From NCBI GenBank assembly GCA_965240325.2, contig OZ251234.1, forward strand, positions 620,001 to 684,000: a stretch of 64,000 bases of DNA, written 5' to 3'. The stretch comes from Rebecca billardiae RCC1528 (Eukaryota; Haptophyta). Position 1 is the stretch's first letter. Every line of letters begins with the position of its first letter. Below, piece by piece: positions 1 through 7,743 of the stretch. The notes under the pieces were generated by a model. The model was not told the origin of the DNA, did no database searches, and worked only from the letters and a program-made list of their open reading frames with translations. A program made the translations under genes and the position numbers.

Positions 1-1
1 G

Positions 2-411
2 CCGCCGCTGCCGCCGTGCGCCTCGCACAGCACGCCGCCCCAGCGCAGCACGCGAGCGCTCGCGCGCCACGCGGCGGCAAGCCCCCCGCGCGCTCCGCCA
101 TCGCTGCGCGCGCACTCGCCGGCGGCGCGCGCCGCCGCGTCCGCAGCCACGCCTACGCCGCGCGGCGCGGCCGCAGCGCGCGCCTCGGCGACGGAGGCGG
201 CGGCGGACGAGGCGCCGAGCACGCCCAGCGCAGAAGGGTCGCTCAACTGGCGAGGCCAAGGCAGCTCGCGCGCGATGCCGTCGCGCGGTCACGGCGCGGC
301 TGGCGGCGCGCACAGCCCTTCGCCCAGGCGCGACGGCGGTGGCGGCGACGGCGGCAGTGGCGATGATGGCGGCGGCGGCGGCGGTGGCGGCGACGGCGGC
401 AGTGGCGATGA

Positions 412-450
<39 letters not shown>

Positions 451-651
451 TGGTGGCGACAGTGGCCGCTGCCGCCGGGCGCGCGTGGCGGGCCACGCGG
501 CGCGCGCGCGCGTCCCGGCGCCCACCGCCCGCCCCAGCCCCCTGCCGCCGCTGTACGCCGCGCCCTCCGCCGCCGCCTCGCCCGTGCCGCGCGTGCACCT
601 CGCCGGCCTTCTTGCTGAGCTCGAGGTGGCAGCGGAGGTGGCAGCGGAGGT

Positions 652-682
<31 letters not shown>

Positions 683-2764
683 GCCGAGGGCGCGGCGGCG
701 GCGGCGGCATGGGCGCGGCGCGCGTCCGCGGCCAGGCTGCTGCCGATCTCGCGGACACGCTCTGCGCCGAGCCTCGCGGCGGAGGCGCACGCCGAGTGGG
801 TGTGGGCAACGCAGCCGTGCGCGCCAGACTTGCGCCTGCCGTTGCCGCCGGACGCGCGCGCCGTCGAGCGCGCGCGGAGCGCGCCGCCCGCCCTCGCCGG
901 CGCCGCGCGCCGTCGCTCGGCCGCGGCCGCGGCCGCGGCCGCGCGCGCGCGGCGTAGCCACAGCCGCAGTCGCTCGGTCTCGCCCGCGCACGCCGGCTCG
1001 GCGAGCAGCACGCCGCCGCGCGCGCGCCTCGCGCGCACGCCGCCGCCGCCGCACGCCGCCGCCGCCGCGCACGGCGCGACGCTTCGGCGCAAGCTTGGCG
1101 GCGCACTCAGGCACTGGTCCCGCGTGCGCGCCGCGGCGCGTGCGTACCGCGCGCAGCTGCGGCGCGCGCTGCGGGCGTGGGGCCGACTGGCGCGCGGCGA
1201 GCCGCGGCCGCCGCTGCGGCTGAGCGGCGCGTCCCGCCTCTCCGCGCGGCGCCTCTCGGCGGGGCAACCACCGGCCGCGCCCGCGCTCGGCGCCTCGCCT
1301 CGCGGCGACGGCGGTCATCACGGCGACGGCCGCGCCGCGCGCGCCCGCGCCGCCGGCGGTGGCGGCGACCGATTCGGCGGCGGCGGGCTTGGCGGTGGCG
1401 GCGGCGAGGAGCAGCCGTTCCTGCTGGGGCACATCGCCCTGTACGGCTCGCCAGAGCGCGCCGCGCGCGGCGGGCGCGGCGGCAGAGGGGGGCGGCGCGC
1501 GCGCTCGCTCTCGCCGGCGCGCCGCCAGCTGAGCAGCGGCGCGCGCGCCGTGTCGCGCGCGCGCGCCGGCCGAGCGGGCGGAGGCGGCGGCGGTGGCAGC
1601 GGCCATCGCGTGGCCTGGGACGAGCGGGATGAGGGCTGGGCGGGCGGCGAGGGCGAAGCGCGGCGGGTGCGCTGGACGACGCGCGTGCCACGCGTGTGGG
1701 CGCGCACCCTCGCGCGCCGCGTGCTGCGCGGCTGGGCAGCGGCGGTGGCGCGCGCACGCGCGCGCGCGCGAGCCGCGCTCGCGCGCGCGCCGCGCACGCA
1801 CGCGCACGCCATGGCTGTGTGCGCGCTGCGCGCGCTCGCGGCACACGCGCGCGCGCGCGTGGACTGGCGCGTGGCGGCGCGCGGCGCGGGCGGCGCGGCG
1901 GCGCTCAGCGGCGCGCTGCACTCCAAAGCACGCGCCGTCAGCCTGCGCGCCGCGCGCGCCGCGGCGGCCCTAGCCCTCGAGGGCGCAGCCTCTGCCGTCC
2001 GCGGCGGCGCAGCCGTTGGCGCCAGTGCGCCCGGCGCCGGCACCGGCGGGCTCGGCGGCGGCGGCGCGGAGGGCCGCGTGCGCGCGTGCGTCGCGAGGCT
2101 GGAGCTGGTGCACGGCGCCGCCGGCCCGCGCACGCGCCCCGCGCTGTGGCCGAGCCCGCTGCTCAGCGCCGCGGAGCGCGCGCGCGCACACGCCGCCGCA
2201 TCCGTCGCAGCACAATGGGCCAGGCGCGCCGAGGCGCGCGCGCGCGCGCTCGGCGTGCCTGGCGCGCGTGGCGCGGCGCGCGTGGCGCGGCCGGCGCTCA
2301 AGGCCGCAGCTGGCGCGCGTGCGCGCGCCGAGCAGCCTGGTGGCTCTGCCACGGCCGAGGCCGACGGGGCGCGCCGGGGCGTGCCGCTCAGCGCGGCCAG
2401 CACCGCGCGCGCCGCCCCGCGCGCCGACCGCGGTGGCGCTGCGCTTGCGGTCGCGGCGTCCGCGCGCGCCGCTGCCCCCACGCTGCTTCGCGCGAGCACC
2501 GCTGACGAGCGCGCTCCGCCGAGCGGCCGGCACGTGCTGCCGGGCCACGGCGACCCGGAGCGGTTGGCCGTGCCGCTGCTCGGCCTGCACGGCGCGCCGA
2601 TGGCGACCCCCGTGATGGGCGCGGCGGCGGCCGCGTCACACTCTCACGGTCCCACCGCCACCCCACCGTCATCATTGATGACGGCAGTGGCACCATGTCC
2701 GTGGCCGATCTCGCTGCTCACGCACCGCGTCCGCGAGCAGGGCCGGCTGCTCACGACAGCATAG
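2..2764 (+). CDS. Ala/Arg/Gly-rich low-complexity protein, 5' partial
   Basis: The frame is open from the first bases of the window to a TAG at 2762-2764, so the gene very probably starts upstream. The first in-window ATG is at 275 and would give 829 aa. The protein is dominated by Ala, Arg and Gly, with poly-Gly/Asp near 333-462, poly-Ala runs and SR/SP-type stretches such as SRSRSVSPAHAG. Several segments have the form (A/V)LRxW (near nt 1099, 1170 and 1720), the first two 21 residues apart. These loosely resemble the Trp-containing centrin-binding repeats of Sfi1-like proteins. That resemblance is weak in so biased a sequence, and no enzyme domain is visible. Large antisense ORFs here are a by-product of roughly 80% GC. 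The product is unknown, and introns cannot be excluded. Confidence 0.5.
333..462. repeat. GGC-rich imperfect tandem repeat
   Basis: A GGC/GAC/GAT trinucleotide tract in which a block of about 48 bp (GGCGACGGCGGCAGTGGC followed by GATGATGGC and GGC repeats) occurs twice in succession. It encodes Gly/Asp/Ser-rich sequence in the frame of the surrounding gene. Confidence 0.8.
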
Positions 2765-2812
2765 TGCACTAACGACAGCACACCGGGTATACCACTGCTG
2801 ATACCCGCGTAT

Positions 2813-2889
2813 TATGGCCCGCGGTGCAGGGCGGAGCGCGCAGCGTGGAGCCCGCACCAGCGGGCCCGAACCACGTTTCAAAAAGATCG
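2813..2889 (+). repeat. HR1 dispersed repeat, copy 1, 5' half
   Basis: Begins ATGGCCCGCGGTGCAGGGCG and is nearly identical to 26953-27028 and 51632-51706. In those copies the sequence runs straight on into GATCAAGAAAAAAGGGACGG. Here it is cut at 2889 by the hAT-type element, and the remainder resumes at 4082. The three copies mark a family of transposable-element-like repeats. Confidence 0.85.
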
Positions 2890-2897
2890 ATCTTTAT
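2890..2897. repeat. Left 8-bp target-site duplication of the hAT-type element
   Basis: ATCTTTAT directly precedes the terminal CAGGG. It is repeated exactly at 4074-4081 after the terminal CCCTG. Eight base pairs is the duplication length characteristic of hAT transposition. Confidence 0.85.
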
Positions 2898-4073
2898 CAG
2901 GGGCTGGTGCTCGCAGCGAGGCACTCGCGGTGCGAGTGCGAGCAGGGCGCGAGCGCGAGTGCGAGCAGGGCACTCGCACTCGCGCTCGCAAGGCGCCGAT
3001 CCGGCCCAGCGGGCTTGCGAGTCAACTCGCAAAGGTACTCGCAAGGTGCGGTCTAGCGCGAGTATGCGAGTTGGCGCGAGCAGAAGTGCGAGTCCCTGGG
3101 CGGCCTCGTGACCGCCTGCACGGCAGGCGAGTCACAAAGCGTCAAAGCCTCGCTGCCCCCGCCCAGGGCGGCAAATGGCGAGCTCATCGGCGGCGCCGGT
3201 CGCTTCGGCGCCTGCGTCGGCGCCGGCTGCCGAGATCACCGTCTGGTCGCTGTCGAACCAGCGCGGGGTGATCGACCCGGCCTGGCTCGATCTGCCCCCC
3301 AACGGCAAAGGTGTCTCGCTCTTGTGGACGCACGTCCACCCCATCTCGCAAGCGGCGCCGACCGACTTCTCGTACGTTCAGGTGGGCAGTCAGTCGAGCA
3401 ACCCGAAGCTGTACACGCACGTGTGCGTCATGCCGGGATGCGGCCAGCGCTTCACGCTCCCCCTCGACAAGGTGCGCTCGAAGGGGGGCAAGTCGGTCTT
3501 CACGATCACAAACGCGGGCAACCACCTGAAGACGATGCACCCGCTGACCGAGTACAGCAAGAAGGCCTCCATCAAGGCGGACGAGGCAGCGCTGGGGGCG
3601 AAGCGGACCATGCAGCAGGTGGGCATGTCGGTGAGTATGCCCGTCGAGAAGCAGCTCAAGCAATCGGGCCTCCTCGCTGCGGGCTTCAAGAAGGTGTCGC
3701 GCGCCGACAAACAGCTGGCGACGCAGGCGCGGTGGCAGGGTGGTCAGGGCGGCGGGTCGGGTGTAAGGCATGCTCTAATAGGGCCAAATAGGGCCAAAAA
3801 ATTTCTTCGCCTCAGGCCGGCGGGGCCCCGGGGGAGGCCCCCCGGACCCCCCGCTGGGCGTGTCCGGGGGCTGCGCCCCCGGACACGTTGCCAGTTGGGA
3901 CTCGCACTTTGCGAGTTGGGACTCGCACTTTACTCGCACTCGCACTCGCAGCCGCCCATTCCGCCCAGTGGGCCTGCGAGTTCAACTCGCAGTGCACTCG
4001 CAAAGTCCCCTCAAAAGTGCGAGTGCGAGTTCACTCTACTCGCAGCCGCGGAAAGTGCGAGCGACGGTCCCTG
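2898..4073 (+). mobile_element. hAT-type DNA transposon, non-autonomous, inserted in HR1
   Basis: A 1,176-bp element that starts CAGGG and ends CCCTG, with imperfect terminal inverted repeats (CAGGGGCTGGTGCTCGCA against CAGGGACCGTCGCTCGCA). It is flanked by the exact 8-bp duplication ATCTTTAT. Uninterrupted HR1 copies at 26953 and 51632 show the empty target. Both subterminal regions (2925-3095 and 3897-4065) are packed with GCGAGT/ACTCGC motifs in both orientations, as hAT transposase-binding subterminal repeats are. Inside is the 5' part of a transposase-like gene with a BED-type zinc finger, but no RNase H-like catalytic or dimerisation domain, so it is probably an internally deleted copy. 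Confidence 0.85.
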
Positions 4074-4074
4074 A
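3175..4074 (+). pseudogene. Truncated hAT transposase-like ORF with BED zinc finger
   Basis: ATG at 3175. About 195 residues of normal composition are followed by Arg/Pro/Gly-rich read-through from about nt 3780, where a separate repeat begins. Residues 84-122 hold a BED-type finger: C84 and C89 (CVMPGC), then N116-H117-L-x-x-M-H122. BED fingers are typical N-terminal DNA-binding domains of hAT transposases, and its position inside a hAT-type element supports that origin. The catalytic domain and the C-terminal hAT dimerisation region are missing, so it cannot be an active transposase. A retained DNA-binding or repressor role is possible but not shown. The reading frame of the first 600 bp is intact, which suggests recent loss or domestication. 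Confidence 0.7.
3786..3860 (+). repeat. Short dispersed GC-hairpin repeat, copy 1
   Basis: An A-rich start (CCAAAAAATTTCTTCGC) followed by a tract able to fold on itself (GGCCGGCGGGGCCCCGGGGG). It matches 20720-20800 closely. It marks the point where the transposase-like reading frame loses normal composition, so it is probably the tail joined to the deleted gene. Confidence 0.7.
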
Positions 4075-4081
4075 TCTTTAT
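4074..4081. repeat. Right 8-bp target-site duplication of the hAT-type element
   Basis: ATCTTTAT immediately after the terminal CCCTG, identical to 2890-2897. Confidence 0.85.
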
Positions 4082-4290
4082 TGATCAAGAAAAAAGGGAC
4101 GGGGGGCGGCGGAAAAAAAGGGACGGGGGGCGATTTTTAGGGCTGGCGGAGACCGAGTTTCGAGTTTTTGAGATCGCATTGAGAGGTCTATCAGGCCAAA
4201 AAAAAGCGCGCCCAGCTGATTCCCTTAAGTAAAGTGCGATCTGGACGTCAGCTGGACGTGACATTAGTGTAACGGTTCGTTACGAGCGAA
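4082..4290 (+). repeat. HR1 dispersed repeat, copy 1, 3' half
   Basis: Starts TGATCAAGAAAAAAGGGACG and continues to CGTTACGAGCG. It is nearly identical to 51708-51893, including the segments TTTAGGGCTGGCGGAGACCG and GATCTGGACGTCAGCTGGAC. Similarity to the 27-kb copy ends earlier. Together with 2813-2889 it is one HR1 copy split by the hAT-type insertion. Confidence 0.85.
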
Positions 4291-6141
4291 TCGTACTCGT
4301 CTTCCCGGATCGCGTGACGTCCGGACTGGGCCACATCCGGATCGTCGGAGGTGACTCGTGCCCCGGCACGATGGGCGATGGCGGATATGCGGGACGGCGC
4401 CTGCACGTGCCTCCGGACCCGCCTCCCGCTTGCTGCTCACGCAGTCAGCTGCGACCGTGGCGCATGATCGCAGAAGCAGTGCCGGCAGTACGGCCTGCAT
4501 CAGCTAGTGCCGCGCCGTCGTGGCGCGCGCGGTACGGTTGCGCGTTTGCAGCGCTCGCCGCTCGCCGGCTCGGCGACGGCACGCGCGTGCGGCTCAGGTG
4601 TGTCAAATGCGGTCTCGTCGGCGCGCTTTCGCCTGCCACCTCGTGCACCCGTGCCGCCAGTTTCATCGTCTTCATGAGGACTGCTGCTGCTGTCGCCATC
4701 CGCTCTCCATCACCCCGAGTCGCCGGTCGCGCGGCGCGCGCGGTAGGCACTAGGCAGGGCGTACGGTCACTCACCCGTGCAACGGGTCAAGTGGCCAGAG
4801 TACGTCTGGTCGTTGGCTGGCACGGGCCGCAGCGCTAAAGCACCCTGCTGTCACACCCGACTCCTTCAATACTCCGAGCTCCGCGGCACGACTCACTCGG
4901 CACGATCGCGGACGGGTCGGATCCGAGCTGATCAGCCAGAGTTGGACACAGTTTGGCAGCTACTAGTAGTAATTCCGATGCCGATGGCACGATCGCGGAC
5001 GGGTCGGGTCCGAGCTGATCAGCCAGTTGGACATTTGGCAGCTAGTTGTCAGACGGACGTCCGATTTGACGACCGGTGCCGGGTGCGGTCTCAGGTCCGC
5101 TGCTGTGATTGTGTGAAGTGTGAATGAGTCTCGCGGTCGCGCAGGCAGGGCGACGGTCGGACTAATATATAGCTTCAGTCATCTCAGAACCGACTTCAAC
5201 TGGCGAACTGCCACTACGGCGGAGAGCCGCGATTGCACGGCCACCGCGGGCCCCCAACTGCGTTGATTCTATGCAGAAAAGGACCGCGGAACGCGGTCAT
5301 TCTGCTGCTCATCCTTACTGATGAGCTGCTGCTGCGCTGATATGTTGACGACGATGCGCGCGTAATGACCCGGTGACCGCGCCTGCGGCCCGCTGCGCCG
5401 GCAGGCCCGCGGCCGCGACGCGGGTGGGCCGCCCGGGCCCCGGCGGCGGCGGCCTGACTCGGGCGACAGGCCGCCGCCGTGACAGGCGGGGCCGCCGGGG
5501 CCGGGCCCGGGGCCGCCCGGCCGCCCGCGGCCGGCCGGCCGCCGGGGCTGCGGGGGGGCAGCGCCGCGGGGCCTCGCGCCTCGCTATCCGACCGGGACCG
5601 GCGGCGTCTCATCAGCAGTGACTGTCAGATATAGAGTAGTGATGAGAGACAGCTGAGACAGTCTAGGCTCCGTAGCGGACCGTAGCCGCTGCCCGGCTCG
5701 TCGCTCGTCTATGGTCATGGACTATGATGCTTCGGCTGAGACGTACGGCTCTGCTGAGCCTGAGCCGCCTGATATGTTATTGCGCATGCGCATCATCAGT
5801 CACTAGTGAATCAGTGCAGATCATCATGACGACCGATGATCATCAAACATCATCGGATATATATATCTGCTATATAACTGCTGCTGCTGCTGTAGTCGTC
5901 GTCGCTGCATGAACTGGCTAGCTGCTGCTGCCGGCACACCAAGCGCAGGCACCGTAGGCGTAAGATAAGGGCAGATCGAAGCCAGAAGGTCAAGGTGCCC
6001 GCAGTGAAGCGTGCATCATACCCGAAATAAGTCAGTGTCGCCGTGACCTGTGTCGAAAGCGGCGAAGCCACGAAGCCGCGCTCGGTCAAGGCCGTAGCTA
6101 CTGCCAAGCCCCAAGCACGACGTCGAAGCCGACCGCAGGCG
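4291..6141. other. Intergenic region with small repeats
   Basis: No convincing gene. It contains two copies of a roughly 55-bp segment (4909-4963 and 4987-5042, starting CGATCGCGGACGGGTCGG), hairpin element H1 at 5235-5300, a very GC-rich tract at about 5375-5590 and AT-rich sequence at 5720-5900. ORFs here (for example 4314-4838) are Arg/Ala-rich without recognisable features. Confidence 0.6.
5235..5300 (+). repeat. Hairpin element H, copy 1
   Basis: Contains CCGCGGGCCCCCAACTGCGT, an A-rich GCAGAAAAGGA and a perfect stem-loop GACCGCG-GAA-CGCGGTC. It matches copies at 10824 (-), 14961 (-), 28615 (+) and 53581 (+). It lies about 840 bp downstream of the 3' end of the CD2BP2-like gene. Confidence 0.75.
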
Positions 6142-7647
6142 TCAGTCGGCCGCCACCGCCGCGCCGTCGGCGTCGTCGCGTGGCCGCTTGACCCCGCTCG
6201 GCGCCCCAGCCGCGCCGTCGCGCGCGCCCGCCTCCCCGCCGTTCGCCGCGGCGGGCGCGCCGGCCGAGCCCGTCCACTGCACGTACGCGCCGCGCGCGCT
6301 GTCGTACCACCAGTACGTAGGCTGCGCGACGCTCGGGTCCCACGACAGCTGGCTCGCCGGGTCAAACAAGAAGCCCGTGCGCACGTTTCTGAACAGCCCC
6401 CCCTCCGCAGGCGCGTACTCGCCGCCCACCGCGCCGCCGCCGCCGTCGGCGGGCGCGAGGGCGGGCGCGAGCGGGCCCGACGCGCCGCCTTGGCCGCCGC
6501 GCGCCGCGCCGCCCAGCAGCTGCTCCCGGCTGCGCGAGTAGACGTCCACCTCGCCCGCATCCAGCAGGGTGGACGCGAGCTCGGTGAGCTGCTCGAAGCG
6601 CGCGCGCTCGTCGGCAGTGCGCGTGTCCGCGCGCGCGCCGTCCTCGCCGCCGCGCGCGCGGGCGCGGCCTCGGCCCGCGCCCCGCGCCGCCGCCGCCGCC
6701 GGCCTGCTCGGCGCGCCCAGCCTGCGCAGCGCCTGCAGCACCGTCTCGTCCGGCCCAAGGAGCACGGCGCACTGCGCGCACAGGGCTGGAACATCGGCCG
6801 AGCGCGCGCGCGCGTCCGCCTGCGCCTCGCGCTCGGCCTGCCGGCGCGCCGCCTCCGCCCTGCGCCGCGTCTTCTCCTCCGGCTCCTTCAGCTCGTCCAT
6901 CGACGCCAGCCACGCATCCGACACGGGCCCGTCGGCCTTGTCCAGCTCACCGTCCGCCTGCGCGCGCGCCGATCGGCGCACGGGGCGCGCGGCGCGGGGC
7001 GCGCGCGGCGGCCGCCGGGCGTGAGCGCGCGGCGCGGGCGGGATGCGCGCGGGCAGCGCACCCGAGCCGCGCCCACCCGCCCCACGCCCCACGCGCGCGC
7101 GCACCACGCGCACGCGGTTGGGCACGTAGTTGAAGTCCGAATCGAAATGGCCACCCTCGCGCTCCGCGTGCAAATTAAACGGCTCGATCTCGTAGCCCGC
7201 CTCCTTGCGGTCGAAGGAGAGGGCGGGCTCCTCGAAGCGCTCGGTCGAGGCGAAGTGGACGCCCTTGTCCTCCGCGCCGAGAGCGAAGCTCGACGAGCCG
7301 GCGCCGCCCTCGCCACCGGTGCTGGGCGCGGCGCCAGCGGCCGAGCCTGAGCCCGCGGCCGAACCCGCGCCGGCCGCAGTTGGACCGCGGCCGCGAGGCA
7401 CATAATCAGCGGGCGGCTCGGCAAAGCCGACGACACTGCGCGCAGTTGACGCGCGGATCGCCGCCGCGCGTGCGCGCCGATGGATCATCTGTGAGCACTC
7501 GCGCGCGTGCAGCGCACGCCGCGCGCATGCGCGCGGTCGCAAGCTAGGCGCTGCGCACCCTCTGCCGCGGCCGGGCACGTATCCCGGCGGCGCCTCGACG
7601 TTGAACTTGTCGGCGAGGTGCGCGAGAGACTTCTTCTTGTCGGCCAT
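6142..7647 (-). CDS. CD2BP2/LIN1-like U5 snRNP-associated protein, one intron
   Basis: Homologues (human CD2BP2/U5-52K, yeast Lin1) associate with the U5 snRNP. Start: ATG at 7647 in the good context GTCATGG. A GT-AG intron at 7436-7558 (123 bp, multiple of three, no stop) is inferred because the intervening 41 codons are of foreign composition; splicing joins GYVPGRGRG to VVGFAEPP, giving about 460 aa. Family features in order: EGGHFDSDFNYV, DAWLASMDELK, LLGPDETVLQALRRLG and FEQLTELASTLLDAGEVDVY, all in the family's usual order. The C-terminus has WDPSVAQPTYWWYDSARGAY, but a canonical GYF domain (GPF followed by W..G) is not visible. The N-terminus carries YVPGRGRG and YVPRGRG motifs that recall the Dim1/U5-contacting N-terminus of PRP6. 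It is divergently paired with the exonuclease gene. Confidence 0.75.
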   Translation of the reverse strand: MADKKKSLAHLADKFNVEAPPGYVPGRGRGCAAPSLRPRACARRALHARECSQMIHRRARAAAIRASTARSVVGFAEPPADYVPRGRGPTAAGAGSAAGSGSAAGAAPSTGGEGGAGSSSFALGAEDKGVHFASTERFEEPALSFDRKEAGYEIEPFNLHAEREGGHFDSDFNYVPNRVRVVRARVGRGAGGRGSGALPARIPPAPRAHARRPPRAPRAARPVRRSARAQADGELDKADGPVSDAWLASMDELKEPEEKTRRRAEAARRQAEREAQADARARSADVPALCAQCAVLLGPDETVLQALRRLGAPSRPAAAAARGAGRGRARARGGEDGARADTRTADERARFEQLTELASTLLDAGEVDVYSRSREQLLGGAARGGQGGASGPLAPALAPADGGGGAVGGEYAPAEGGLFRNVRTGFLFDPASQLSWDPSVAQPTYWWYDSARGAYVQWTGSAGAPAAANGGEAGARDGAAGAPSGVKRPRDDADGAAVAAD

Positions 7648-7743
7648 GACGCCCGCTGGCTGGCCGCACGCTCGCCGTCGGCGGCTGGAGCAACCGGAGC
7701 CAACCTCGCCTCGGCCGAGCCGGCAGCGGCCGAAGGCACCCTG
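7648..7743. promoter_or_regulatory. Candidate bidirectional promoter
   Basis: Only 96 bp separate the inferred ATG codons of the CD2BP2-like gene (7647, -) and the exonuclease gene (7744, +). If the exonuclease start is the next ATG (7843) the gap is 195 bp. No TATA-like box is evident. Shared promoter use is inferred from spacing only. Confidence 0.4.

Noticed and set aside
1318-2499. 393-aa minus-strand ORF antisense to the first gene
   Set aside because: Low-complexity shadow caused by extreme GC; the plus frame is open across the whole region and to the window edge.
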